Source: Bacillota bacterium (GTDB lineage Bacteria > Bacillota_A > Clostridia > Lachnospirales > Bianqueaceae). Taken from it: 33,266 nt of DNA. The notes under the pieces were generated by a model, which worked only from the letters and a program-made list of their open reading frames with translations, ran no database searches and had not been told where the DNA came from. Positions within the stretch are counted from its first letter, which is position 1, and each line of letters begins with the position of its first letter. Both the position numbers and the translations under genes were made by a program. Of this stretch, positions 1 to 8,115 are shown piece after piece. Location of the stretch: contig JAFOIR010000262.1 of the NCBI GenBank assembly GCA_017420625.1, forward strand, positions 1 through 33,266. Direction: 5' to 3'.

Positions 1-1
1 T

Positions 2-934
2 AAAGAACGTGAAGAGCGTATGAAGAAGCTCAGACGCCGCAGAAATACGATCATTACACTGGCCGTTCTGGCCCTTCTGATTCTTCTTGCGCTGATCTTC
101 CTTCTGAAGCTGGTACTGGACAGATTAAATTCCAGCGCTGCTCCTTCAGAGTCCAGCGTTCAGGAGATCGTAATCGATGAAAATACTTCTGCTGCCGAAA
201 ACTGGACTCAGGACGAAGACAGTGAAGAGGAAGGCGAAGACGAGCCCGAAGAAACAGTGGATGATCGCTTCGAACTGCCGAGTTTTGTCGGAAGCCGTTT
301 TGAAACCGCCAATGATGAAGCAGCAGACCTGGGTCTCTACACCAATGTCCAGACAACAAATGATGATCATTATGAGACGGGTGTTGTCATGGCTCAGGAT
401 CCGGAAGACGGAACCATGGTACGTCCTGGTGATACGATCACGCTGTACGTGAGCCTTGGTCCTGTGCAGACTTTGTCCAAAGTACCGGACCTGTTCGGTA
501 TGACTAAGGATGAAGCACAGGCTCGTCTGACGGAAGAAGGTCTGGTGCTTGGTCTCGTCAGCGAAGACTACAGCAATTCTGTTCAGGAAGGCAAAGTCAT
601 TGGGCAGGGAACAGAAGAAGGCACGGAAGTAGCCAAGGGTACCAGCATCGATATCACGATCAGCAAAGGGCCGCAGGAGACTTCGGAAAAAACAGGTGCT
701 TCGGGTACCGTAACGATTTCGCAGCCGTTCTCGAAAGCGGAAGAGAACGGGAAACTGATGGTCGTAGCTTATGATGCAGATGGAAATGCATCCAAGATCT
801 ATGAAAATACAGTGAGCTACTCGACTTTCAGCAGTCTTGGCGGTTCGATCAAGGTGAATTATCCTGCCGGCACCACCAAAGTGGAAGTCTATCTGAATGA
901 TAATCTGATTATGAGTGAAGAAATCAATGGATGA
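2..934 (+). CDS. prkC: PASTA-domain Ser/Thr protein kinase, C-terminal part (partial at window edge)
   Basis: The frame is open from base 2, so the ATG at base 20 is probably internal and the kinase domain lies upstream of the window. Numbered from that Met, a basic stretch (residues 2-8) precedes a single membrane helix (about 9-33), then an acidic Glu/Asp-rich linker (about 54-82), two PASTA repeats (about 84-148 and 152-218) and a C-terminal beta-rich segment of about 85 residues that I do not recognise. PASTA kinases bind muropeptides outside the cell and signal through a cytoplasmic Ser/Thr kinase domain. The PrkC assignment rests on the helix plus PASTA layout and on rsgA-rpe following directly, as in Bacillus and clostridia. 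Only two PASTA repeats are visible where B. subtilis PrkC has three or more. A PASTA-containing penicillin-binding protein is less likely given the neighbours. Confidence 0.82.
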   Translation, partial: KEREERMKKLRRRRNTIITLAVLALLILLALIFLLKLVLDRLNSSAAPSESSVQEIVIDENTSAAENWTQDEDSEEEGEDEPEETVDDRFELPSFVGSRFETANDEAADLGLYTNVQTTNDDHYETGVVMAQDPEDGTMVRPGDTITLYVSLGPVQTLSKVPDLFGMTKDEAQARLTEEGLVLGLVSEDYSNSVQEGKVIGQGTEEGTEVAKGTSIDITISKGPQETSEKTGASGTVTISQPFSKAEENGKLMVVAYDADGNASKIYENTVSYSTFSSLGGSIKVNYPAGTTKVEVYLNDNLIMSEEING

Positions 935-1835
935 GCGGGTCGGACGGATCGTTGCGGGAATCGGCGGCAACTATGATGTTCTGCTGGAGGACGGCAGTAT
1001 CCTTCGGCTCAAAGCCAGAGGACTGTTTCGCAAACAGAAGATCACTCCGCTTCTCGGAGATCTTGTGACCGTCTCATGGGATGCGACAGAAGACGGATAT
1101 TTTGACAGGATACTGGATCGGAAAAATGAAAGCATTCGACCGGCAGCAGCGAATATCGATCAGATGCTGGTGGTTTTTGCTGCCAGATATCCGGATCCGC
1201 ATTTTAAACTGCTGGATCGTTTCCTGATCGAATGTGACGCAAGAAAGATTCCCTGTCTGATCGCATTTAATAAAGCTGATCTTCTGGAAGAAAAGGACAG
1301 ACTCAGGATCCAGTCGATCCTTCGATCCTACGAGGAGGCCGGATACCAGGTGTTCCTGATCAGTACAGTTGATCCGGACGAATGCATGAGAACAAAGGCC
1401 AAGCTGCTGCCTTTCCTTTCGGGTAAACTGACCATCTTTGCAGGGCCTTCGGGTGTTGGAAAATCTTCTCTGATCAATCTTCTGATCGGTTCAGATCAGG
1501 AAACAGGCATTCTCAGCGAGAAGATAGCCCGTGGGAAGAACACAACAAGGCATGCCAGACTTCTTCCGATCCTGGAAGGAGATAAGCCCGGACTGATCGG
1601 CGATACACCTGGTTTTTCTTCTTTCTATATGCAGAAACTGACAGAAGAAACTTTACCTGCCGCCTATCCGGAATTTCGTCCGTTCCTGGGACAGTGCCGA
1701 TTTACCAATTGCCGCCATCGGAAGGAAGATGACTGTGCGATACGAAAAGCAGTGACAGATGGAATCATCTCCAGAGTACGATATCGAAATTATCTGGAAC
1801 TTCTGGAAGATCTGTCTGATGAAAGGAAACAGTGA
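927..1835 (+). CDS. rsgA: Ribosome small-subunit-dependent GTPase RsgA
   Basis: RsgA is a circularly permuted GTPase that binds the 30S subunit and helps its late maturation. The sequence shows an N-terminal OB-like domain beginning MDERVGRIVAGIGG, the G4 motif NKADL before the P-loop GPSGVGKSS (the permuted order), the G3 motif DTPGF, and a C-terminal zinc site with the pattern C-x5-C-x-H-x5-C in CRFTNCRHRKEDDCAI. I chose the ATG at 927 (302 residues). It overlaps the kinase stop as ATGGATGA and has GTGAAG upstream, whereas the in-frame GTG at 915 has no ribosome binding site. The overlap with the kinase gene suggests translational coupling, and the kinase-RsgA pairing is conserved in Bacillota, where RsgA is a known PrkC substrate. 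Confidence 0.96.
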   Translation: MDERVGRIVAGIGGNYDVLLEDGSILRLKARGLFRKQKITPLLGDLVTVSWDATEDGYFDRILDRKNESIRPAAANIDQMLVVFAARYPDPHFKLLDRFLIECDARKIPCLIAFNKADLLEEKDRLRIQSILRSYEEAGYQVFLISTVDPDECMRTKAKLLPFLSGKLTIFAGPSGVGKSSLINLLIGSDQETGILSEKIARGKNTTRHARLLPILEGDKPGLIGDTPGFSSFYMQKLTEETLPAAYPEFRPFLGQCRFTNCRHRKEDDCAIRKAVTDGIISRVRYRNYLELLEDLSDERKQ

Positions 1836-2530
1836 TGAGAAATGTAACGATCGCTCCTTCGATTCTTTCCTGTGATTTCGGAAATATGCGGGCGGAAGCG
1901 GAAAACGCAGTTGGTGCAGGAGCCAGTATCCTGCACGTCGATGTGATGGATGGACATTTTGTCCCGAATCTGACTTTTGGACCATCCATGGTAAAAGCGC
2001 TTAGAAAGACCATCAGGATTCCGCTGGATATTCATCTGATGGTAGAAGAACCTCTTCCCTTGATTCCTGCTTTTTTAGATGCAGCAGGTCCCCTGAAAGG
2101 AGATATTCTGACGATTCACCAGGAAGCCTGCCGTGATCTTAAGGGAACGATCGAAAAGATCCGTTCTTTGGCTCCTGACATTCTGGTTGGAGTTTCCATT
2201 AAACCTGCTACGCCGGTTTCTGTTCTTGAAGGCATGGAGGAGATGATCGATCTGGTTCTTCTGATGACTGTAGAGCCGGGTTTCGGAGGACAAGGTCTGA
2301 TGGAAGAAGTTCTTCCCAAGATCGGGGAGACGAGAGAACTTTTCCGAAAGGCCGGAAAAGATATCCTGATCGAACTGGATGGAGGCGTCAAGATCGATAA
2401 TCTCTATCGGTTGATGGAAGCGGACTATCTGGTCATGGGATCAGCTGTTTTTAAAGCTGGCGATCCGGACAAAACTGCACGGAATCTTCATGAAATTCAT
2501 AAGAAACTAAGAGAACTTCAAAACAAATAA
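1835..2530 (+). CDS. rpe: Ribulose-phosphate 3-epimerase
   Basis: Rpe interconverts D-ribulose 5-phosphate and D-xylulose 5-phosphate in the non-oxidative pentose phosphate pathway. The 231-residue protein is full length and carries the family signatures in order: the N-terminal IAPSILSCDFG, the metal/catalytic motif HVDVMDGHFVPN, DIHLMV, the phosphate-binding loop VEPGFGGQ, the catalytic ELDGG and the closing GSAVF. The start is the ATG at 1835, which overlaps the rsgA stop as TGATG and has AAAGGA 7 bases upstream. The GTG one codon earlier is possible but less well placed. In Bacillus and many clostridia a thiN gene follows rpe; here it is missing and rpmB comes next under its own promoter. 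Confidence 0.96.
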   Translation: MRNVTIAPSILSCDFGNMRAEAENAVGAGASILHVDVMDGHFVPNLTFGPSMVKALRKTIRIPLDIHLMVEEPLPLIPAFLDAAGPLKGDILTIHQEACRDLKGTIEKIRSLAPDILVGVSIKPATPVSVLEGMEEMIDLVLLMTVEPGFGGQGLMEEVLPKIGETRELFRKAGKDILIELDGGVKIDNLYRLMEADYLVMGSAVFKAGDPDKTARNLHEIHKKLRELQNK

Positions 2531-2539
2531 AAATAATGC

Positions 2540-2568
2540 TTGCATTCAGAATCGGTTTCTGATAAAAT
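2540..2568 (+). promoter_or_regulatory. Sigma-A promoter for rpmB
   Basis: A -35 box TTGCAT and a -10 box TAAAAT are separated by exactly 17 bases, directly after the rpe stop. The predicted transcript would start near 2575 with a leader of about 25 bases carrying the strong site GAAGGAGG before the rpmB ATG. This fits separate expression of the ribosomal protein. Confidence 0.75.
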
Positions 2569-2600
2569 ATTCGTGTTATGTCTGAAGGAGGTTTTTTATC

Positions 2601-2786
2601 ATGGCGAAATGTGATATCTGTCAGAAGGGTCTGCTCTTTGGTAATCAAGTGAGCCATTCCCATAGAAGATCCAATAAGGCTTGGAGACCCAATATCCGCA
2701 CTGTCAAAGCGATCGTTGACGGTACGCCGAAAACTCTGCACGTCTGTTCCAGATGTCTGAGATCCGGAAAAGTTTCCCGTGCCTGA
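2601..2786 (+). CDS. rpmB: 50S ribosomal protein L28 (zinc-binding form)
   Basis: L28 is a small structural protein of the large ribosomal subunit. The 61-residue sequence has the basic family core (SHSHRRSNKAWRPN) and two CxxC pairs, CDIC at residues 4-7 and CSRC near 50-53. It is therefore the zinc-binding C+ form rather than the zinc-independent C- form made in some bacteria under zinc limitation. The start has GGAGG at the usual distance. The gene has its own promoter upstream and a hairpin terminator downstream, so it appears monocistronic inside the larger cluster. Confidence 0.97.
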   Translation: MAKCDICQKGLLFGNQVSHSHRRSNKAWRPNIRTVKAIVDGTPKTLHVCSRCLRSGKVSRA

Positions 2787-2826
2787 TGCTGTGCCGTTAT
2801 AGGATCACTGTCTGATTGTAGATGGA

Positions 2827-2875
2827 AAACCAGATGCCAAAGCTAAACGGCTTAGACGGCGTCTGGTTTATTTTA
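2827..2875 (+). terminator. Probable intrinsic terminator after rpmB
   Basis: The arms AAACCAGATGCC (2827-2838) and GGCGTCTGGTTT (2858-2869) pair over 12 bp with one G-U wobble. A small inner stem can form in the loop, and a T-rich tail TTTATTTTAT follows. The uridine tract is interrupted, so termination may be partial and some transcription may continue into the asp23-family gene. Confidence 0.6.
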
Positions 2876-2896
2876 TAGAAAACGGAGGTAGTGAAA

Positions 2897-3262
2897 ATGG
2901 CAGCTAGTTACAGGACCAAGTACGGTCAGGTTTATATTGATAACGAAGTGCTGGCCCGGACTGCCGGTATGGCAGCACTCGAATGCTACGGCGTTGTCGG
3001 GATGGCTTCTGTCAGCTACAAGGACGGAATCGTCCAGCTGCTTCTGGGGGAAAGCCTGACAAAAGGAATCAAAGTCACCGCAGAAGATGACCATACCTCG
3101 ATCGAGTTTCATATTATTGTAGAATACGGTACCAATATATCAGCGATTGCCGAGAATCTGATCAGCAACGTGAAATACTCTGTCAAAGACCTTTTGGGGA
3201 TCGATGTCTCCAGTGTCAGTGTGTTTGTGGAAGGAATCCGTACAGAACAGGAAAAGGCTTGA
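2897..3262 (+). CDS. Asp23/Gls24 family envelope stress protein (YloU-like)
   Basis: This 121-residue protein belongs to the Asp23/Gls24 (DUF322) family, whose members are abundant in Gram-positive bacteria and connect to cell-envelope stress; staphylococcal Asp23 is membrane-associated through a partner. The visible family features are the N-terminal G-x-V-x-I-x-x-E-V-L-A-x-x-A pattern and the C-terminal V-x-V-x-V-x-G segment. I chose the ATG at 2897 because GGAGG at 2884-2888 is 8 bases upstream; the GTG at 2891 would lie only 2 bases from it. It precedes the DAK2 gene by 15 bases, the usual yloU-yloV pairing. The biochemical role is not established. Confidence 0.9.
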   Translation: MAASYRTKYGQVYIDNEVLARTAGMAALECYGVVGMASVSYKDGIVQLLLGESLTKGIKVTAEDDHTSIEFHIIVEYGTNISAIAENLISNVKYSVKDLLGIDVSSVSVFVEGIRTEQEKA

Positions 3263-3277
3263 CGGAGGGTGAATGAA

Positions 3278-4903
3278 TTGAGTACAATCAACGGATTAAA
3301 ATTCCGCCAGATGCTGGTTGCCGGTGCCAATCGTCTGGAAGTACAGAAAAAACTGGTCGATGAAATGAATGTTTTTCCGGTTCCTGATGGGGATACCGGT
3401 ACCAATATGTCTCTTACAGTTACTTCCGCAGTCAAGGAAGTGATGGCAGTATCTTCGGACTCGGTTTCTGATATTGCAAAAGCGCTGTCTTCCGGTGCTC
3501 TCCGCGGTGCCAGAGGCAATTCTGGTGTTATCGTTTCTCAGCTTTTCCGTGGCCTTTACAAAGGGCTGAAGGGATGTGAGACGATCGATTCCCTGACATT
3601 TGCTTCTGCTATGCAGCGAGGTGTTGCGACGGCCTATAAAGCGGTTATGAAACCGAAGGAAGGTACGATTCTGACTGTAGCGAAAGCAGCTGCAGAGAAA
3701 GCTGCGGAAGTTTCTCTTCAAAGCGATGATCTCGTCCAGATGATGGGAGAAGCGCTGAACAGCGCAGAAGATATCCTGGAAAAGACGCCGGAGATGCTCC
3801 CTGTGCTGAAAGAAGCCGGTGTCGTTGATGCTGGCGGCAAAGGCCTTACCCTGATTTATCGTGGATTCTATGAAGCGCTTCTTCGGGAAGATACGGAAAT
3901 CGATCCGATCCTGGCTCTTTCTCAGAATTCCGAGCAGAAGGAAAGCGAAAATGCCAGCAAAGCAGTTTACTGCGTGGAGCTTGCCGTAGATACCGGATCC
4001 TTTGAGAATACAGAAAGCAAAGCCGGAAAACTGGAAGAGGCTGTCAAAAAATCCGGAACGAATGTACTGTCCGGATTTGCCGGTAAAGATATCAAACTCC
4101 ATATTCATACCGAAAATCCCGCAGAGGTCCTTTCTCTTGCGATGGAATTCGGACCGCTCAAACAGGTTAAGATCGAGAACATGGAGATTTCTCATCAGCA
4201 TATCCTTGGACTGAAAAAGCCCGTCAAGACAGAAGAACCGAGAAAAGAGATCGGATTTATTACGATCTCTGTCGGAGAAGGTCTTAAATCGATCTTTACC
4301 GAACTGGGTGTGGATCACGTGATCAGCGGCGGACAGACGATGAATCCTTCTACGGAAGATATCCTTCAGGGTGCAGAATGTGTCAATGCAGATCATATCT
4401 TCGTTCTTCCCAATAACAAGAATATCATCCTGGCTGCTCAGCAGGCAGCTTTGATGTGCAAGGGCAAGCAGCTTCACGTGCTTCCAAGCAAATCGGTCCC
4501 GCAGGGTATTGCTGCAATGATCGGTTATATGCCGGGGGAGAGCGTCGAGAACAATATCGAACAGATGACTGAAAGTCTGGAAGCAGTGACTTCCGGTGCA
4601 GTGACCTATGCAGTCCGGGATACCCATATGGGTGAGTTCGAGATCAAGGAAGGCGATATTCTGGCTCTTAAAAACGGCGATATGTGTCATGTCGGCCAGG
4701 ATCTGATGCAGACGACCAGAGAACTGATCGATGAGATGATTACCGATGAAACCGGAATCTTTACGATTTATTTCGGCAGTGACAGTTCTCGGGCCCAGGC
4801 GGAAGAGCTTTCGGATTATATTACGTCCAAGTATGCTTCTGTTGAAGTAGAAATTCAGGAAGGAGATCAGCCGATCTACTACTTCCTGCTTTCCGCTGAA
4901 TAA
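3278..4903 (+). CDS. fakA: Fatty acid kinase catalytic subunit FakA-like DAK2/DegV-type protein (YloV)
   Basis: The protein has an N-terminal DhaL-like (DAK2) ATP-binding domain with the metal-binding motif PDGDTGTN at residues 36-43, GARGNSGVI, and KEGTILTV near 130. A middle domain and a C-terminal domain of the DAK1-like/YloV type complete about 541 residues, the normal length. In Staphylococcus aureus the orthologue FakA phosphorylates fatty acids presented by FakB proteins, feeding exogenous fatty acids into phospholipid synthesis; no fakB is visible here. The likely start is TTG at 3278, which has GGAGGG 8 bases upstream and gives MSTINGLKFRQM, matching the family. The GTG at 3269 overlaps that ribosome binding site. 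recG follows after 2 bases. Confidence 0.9.
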   Translation: MSTINGLKFRQMLVAGANRLEVQKKLVDEMNVFPVPDGDTGTNMSLTVTSAVKEVMAVSSDSVSDIAKALSSGALRGARGNSGVIVSQLFRGLYKGLKGCETIDSLTFASAMQRGVATAYKAVMKPKEGTILTVAKAAAEKAAEVSLQSDDLVQMMGEALNSAEDILEKTPEMLPVLKEAGVVDAGGKGLTLIYRGFYEALLREDTEIDPILALSQNSEQKESENASKAVYCVELAVDTGSFENTESKAGKLEEAVKKSGTNVLSGFAGKDIKLHIHTENPAEVLSLAMEFGPLKQVKIENMEISHQHILGLKKPVKTEEPRKEIGFITISVGEGLKSIFTELGVDHVISGGQTMNPSTEDILQGAECVNADHIFVLPNNKNIILAAQQAALMCKGKQLHVLPSKSVPQGIAAMIGYMPGESVENNIEQMTESLEAVTSGAVTYAVRDTHMGEFEIKEGDILALKNGDMCHVGQDLMQTTRELIDEMITDETGIFTIYFGSDSSRAQAEELSDYITSKYASVEVEIQEGDQPIYYFLLSAE

Positions 4904-4905
4904 GC

Positions 4906-7014
4906 ATGGATAAATTGACTTTGAGACAGCTCGAAACGGTTCAGCTCGTTTCCCTGAAAGGGATCGGCATGCGCCGTTTGGAGCTGTTTTTTCAGCAGGG
5001 TGTTCATAATGCAGCCGAACTTTTAAGCTATTTTCCGAGAAACTACGTGGATGAACGTTTGCGTACCCCGATCAGTGAGATTCTTGTCGATCAGGAAGTG
5101 ATCATCCGTGGCCGCCTTGTATCGGAACTTCGCAATGTTCATACAGGCCGTATGACGATCACCAACGGACGAATTGCTGATGAAACGGGTCAGATGCCTG
5201 TCGTATGGTTTAATCAGCCATATATGGTCAAAAATCTCGTGATGGACAAAGTCTATCTGTTTCAGGGAAAGGTGCGGCGCAGCGGTAACCGCATTCAGCT
5301 CAGTTCTCCGAAGGTTCAGCCTGCCGGAGAGGATATGCCTGGCATCGTACCGGTTTATCCTCTGGGCGGCGGATTGACACAAAAAATGGTCTGCCAGGCG
5401 GTGGAAGGAGCACTGGATCTTCTGGATTCTGAAGATGATTATCTTCCTATGACCTATCGGCAGGATATGCCGGATCAGTATCATGCATACAGGCAGATGC
5501 ACCGGCCTGATTCGTTTGAGCAGATGGAAAAAGCTCGGGAAAGACTCGTCTTTGATGAGCTTTTTGTGCAGCAGCTGGCTCTTCGAAGAATGAAGAGCGG
5601 CAGAGATCAGAATTTATCAGGCATCAGACTGGCTGCTTTTCCGGAAGAAGAAAAAAGAATCGAAGAATCACTGCCATACCGGATGACAGGCGCGCAGATA
5701 CGAAGTCTTCGAGAGATACGGGAAGATCTGGCCGGTGAAAGGCCGATGAACCGTATGATGCAGGGCGATGTTGGAAGCGGAAAGACAATCGTTGCGATGT
5801 TATCCTGCTACCGCGCATTCTTAAACGGATATCAGAGTGCATTGATGGTACCAACAGAAGTGCTGGCAAGACAGCATTTTCAGGAAGCAAAGAAACTGTT
5901 GGAACCTTTTGGAGTCCGTGTAGCTTTGCTGACAGGTTCTGTGACAGGTAAAATCAGGCAGCAGTTGCTAAGTGATCTGCGCTTGGGGCATATCGATCTG
6001 GTGATCGGTACCCATGCACTCATTCAGGACACGGTCGTCTTTCATAAGCTGGGTCTTGTCATCACGGATGAACAGCATCGCTTCGGAGTCAGACAGCGTC
6101 TTTTGCTCTCCAGGAAAAATCAGGCGGGAGAGAGTGAAGAAGGATGCAATGTGCTGGTCATGACGGCCACACCGATCCCCAGGACGCTCACTATGATCCT
6201 GTACGGGGATATGGATATCTCTGTTCTGGATGAGATGCCTCCCGGGAGGACGCCGGTCAAGACATACAGCGTTGATTCTTCCTATGAAGAACGGCTTTAT
6301 CAGTTTATCCGAAAACAGGTAGAAGACAAACATCAGGTCTATATTATCTGTCCGGCGGTGGACACTGCGGACAAAAAAGCTGCGGAGGAGGAAGCAGAGA
6401 CTTCACTGCGTTCGGCTGTTTCGTATGCTGAGTTTCTGTCACAGATGATCTTCCCGGATCTTCACGTAGGACTTCTTCATGGGCAGATGCGGCCTCAGGA
6501 AAAAGACACTGTAATGCAGGCGTTCGTTGAAGGGAATATTGATATCCTTGTCTCGACTACCGTAGTGGAAGTCGGTGTCAATGTGCCCAATGCTTCTTTA
6601 ATGATCGTAGAAAATGCAGAGAGGTTTGGCCTTGCTCAGCTTCATCAGCTCCGGGGCCGTGTCGGACGTGGTCATACGGAAAGCTACTGTGTACTGGTCT
6701 CTGACCAGAAGCAGCCTGAGACCAGAAAGCGTCTGAAAGTTCTGGTCGATTCCACAGATGGATTTTATATTGCAGAGGAAGACCTGAAAATGCGTGGGTC
6801 CGGTGATGTTTTCGGCCTGCGCCAGCATGGCCTTCCGGATTTCAAACTGGCAGATCTGTTTCGTGATATGCCTGTCCTTTCCAAGGCGCAGAGCCTGGCC
6901 GAGACCGTTATGAGAATCGATCCGGAGCTTCTTTTTCTGGAACACAAAGGAATTCGGGAAATGCTGGATATCTTCCTCGAAAGGGCTGTTTTATCTTCCG
7001 GTTTGTCAGGATAA
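4906..7014 (+). CDS. recG: ATP-dependent DNA helicase RecG
   Basis: RecG is a monomeric superfamily 2 helicase that reverses stalled replication forks and processes branched DNA. At 702 residues the protein is full length. It has an N-terminal wedge/OB domain (about 1-200), motif I GDVGSGKT, the Walker B variant DEQH followed by RFGVRQR, motif III TATPIPRTL, and the C-terminal helicase motifs STTVVEVGVNVPNA and QLRGRVGRG. The ATG lies 2 bases after the fakA stop with no clear ribosome binding site, so translation is probably coupled to fakA. The fakA-recG-rsmD-coaD order is common in clostridia. Confidence 0.97.
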   Translation: MDKLTLRQLETVQLVSLKGIGMRRLELFFQQGVHNAAELLSYFPRNYVDERLRTPISEILVDQEVIIRGRLVSELRNVHTGRMTITNGRIADETGQMPVVWFNQPYMVKNLVMDKVYLFQGKVRRSGNRIQLSSPKVQPAGEDMPGIVPVYPLGGGLTQKMVCQAVEGALDLLDSEDDYLPMTYRQDMPDQYHAYRQMHRPDSFEQMEKARERLVFDELFVQQLALRRMKSGRDQNLSGIRLAAFPEEEKRIEESLPYRMTGAQIRSLREIREDLAGERPMNRMMQGDVGSGKTIVAMLSCYRAFLNGYQSALMVPTEVLARQHFQEAKKLLEPFGVRVALLTGSVTGKIRQQLLSDLRLGHIDLVIGTHALIQDTVVFHKLGLVITDEQHRFGVRQRLLLSRKNQAGESEEGCNVLVMTATPIPRTLTMILYGDMDISVLDEMPPGRTPVKTYSVDSSYEERLYQFIRKQVEDKHQVYIICPAVDTADKKAAEEEAETSLRSAVSYAEFLSQMIFPDLHVGLLHGQMRPQEKDTVMQAFVEGNIDILVSTTVVEVGVNVPNASLMIVENAERFGLAQLHQLRGRVGRGHTESYCVLVSDQKQPETRKRLKVLVDSTDGFYIAEEDLKMRGSGDVFGLRQHGLPDFKLADLFRDMPVLSKAQSLAETVMRIDPELLFLEHKGIREMLDIFLERAVLSSGLSG

Positions 7015-7017
7015 TTA

Positions 7018-7057
7018 TTGACAATATACTTGACTTTTTGTATGTAATCTGTAAAAT
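7018..7057 (+). promoter_or_regulatory. Candidate promoter for rsmD-coaD
   Basis: Two overlapping sigma-A-like arrangements lie in the 60-base gap after recG. One has a consensus -35 TTGACA (7018-7023) with TATGTA 17 bases later (7041-7046). The other is TTGACT (7030-7035) with TAAAAT 16 bases later (7052-7057). The first leaves room for the ribosome binding site AGAAGGA in the transcript and is preferred; the second would start very close to that site. Confidence 0.5.
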
Positions 7058-7074
7058 AGAAAGAAGGATGATTT

Positions 7075-7632
7075 ATGACGAGAGTCATTGCCGGAAGTGC
7101 AAAAGGACGTCATCTTGTGACACCGGAAGGTATGAATACGCGTCCTACGACGGATCGGCTGAAAGAAGCTTTGTTTGGTATGATTCAGTTTGATCTGGCA
7201 GGTTCTTCTTTTCTGGATCTGTTCGCCGGAAGCGGGCAGATGGGGATCGAAGCGCTTTCCAGAGGTGCGTCTTCGCTTGTGTTGGTAGAACAGGATCCGC
7301 GGGCACTCAGCTGCATACGGCGCAATCTTCAGATGACAGGATTCGGAAAACAATCCCGCCTGATTTCTGCATCGGTGGAAAGAACTATTCCGATGCTTCA
7401 GAAAGAAGGATTGAAGTTTGATCTGATCTTCATGGACCCGCCCTATGATCACGGTTTTGAAAAGAAGATCGGAGAACTGATTGCCGAACACGATCTGCTT
7501 AGTGAGGACGGAATGCTGATCATTGAATCATCCTCCGGGACAGAGGTTGAGCTATCTGGCCTTTCCAGGATCAGAGAGAAGACTTATAAGACGACCCGGT
7601 TTACATTTTTTGAAAGACTGGAGAATCAATAA
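7075..7632 (+). CDS. rsmD: 16S rRNA (guanine966-N2)-methyltransferase RsmD
   Basis: RsmD methylates N2 of G966 in 16S rRNA using S-adenosylmethionine. The 185-residue protein begins MTRVIAGSAKGRHL, has the conserved RPTTDRLKEALF segment, the SAM-binding motif FLDLFAGSGQMGIEALSRGA, an acidic residue after LVLVEQD, and the catalytic DPPY of N6/N2-amino methyltransferases. AGAAGGA precedes the ATG by about 8 bases. The gene sits 2 bases before coaD, a linkage also seen in B. subtilis (ylbH-ylbI). Confidence 0.95.
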   Translation: MTRVIAGSAKGRHLVTPEGMNTRPTTDRLKEALFGMIQFDLAGSSFLDLFAGSGQMGIEALSRGASSLVLVEQDPRALSCIRRNLQMTGFGKQSRLISASVERTIPMLQKEGLKFDLIFMDPPYDHGFEKKIGELIAEHDLLSEDGMLIIESSSGTEVELSGLSRIREKTYKTTRFTFFERLENQ

Positions 7633-7634
7633 TC

Positions 7635-8111
7635 GTGCGGATCGGTGTATGCCCCGGAAGTTTTGATCCTGTCACCCTTGGACATCTGGATATCATCGAA
7701 CGCGGTTCGCGGATCGTGGACCGTCTGGTGGTCGGTGTGCTGGAAAACAGTGCGAAAAGTCCGATGTTTACAGTAGAAGAGAGGATCGCTCTTCTGAAAA
7801 AAGCGACGGAAGATCTGCCAAATGTGGAAGTGCTGCCTTTCAGCGGCCTTCTGGTGGATTTTCTTAAAGAACAAAATGCAGCGATCGTGATCAGAGGCTT
7901 AAGAGCCGTCACGGATTTTGAGTATGAACTGCAGCTTGCACAGGCAAACCGTTCCCTTCTTCCACAGATGGAAACTGTTTTTCTGACAACCAATGTGTCA
8001 TATTCCTATATCAGTTCCACGATCGTGAAAGATGTGCTTCGGCATAACGGAAATGTCGAGCATTTCGTCCCAGCGTCAATTTTAGACATGATATATCAAT
8101 TCAGGAGGTAA
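7635..8111 (+). CDS. coaD: Phosphopantetheine adenylyltransferase
   Basis: CoaD transfers AMP from ATP to 4'-phosphopantetheine, the penultimate step of coenzyme A synthesis. The 158-residue sequence has the nucleotidyltransferase signature GSFDPVTLGHLDII with the T/HxGH motif as TLGH, the RGLRAVTDFEYE segment and the ISSTIVK motif near the C terminus. Translation starts at GTG (7635), 2 bases after the rsmD stop, with only a weak CTGGAG upstream, so translational coupling is likely. No alternative start fits the family N terminus. Confidence 0.96.
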   Translation: MRIGVCPGSFDPVTLGHLDIIERGSRIVDRLVVGVLENSAKSPMFTVEERIALLKKATEDLPNVEVLPFSGLLVDFLKEQNAAIVIRGLRAVTDFEYELQLAQANRSLLPQMETVFLTTNVSYSYISSTIVKDVLRHNGNVEHFVPASILDMIYQFRR

Positions 8112-8115
8112 GGTC

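Noticed and set aside
146..970. A 274-codon minus-strand open frame opposite the PASTA region
   Set aside because: The plus-strand PASTA repeats and overlap with rsgA are convincing; the minus frame shows no family features.
3296..4690. A 464-codon minus-strand open frame opposite fakA
   Set aside because: fakA is a clear full-length family member on the plus strand. The opposite frame has low-complexity composition, no initiation signals and no recognisable domain.
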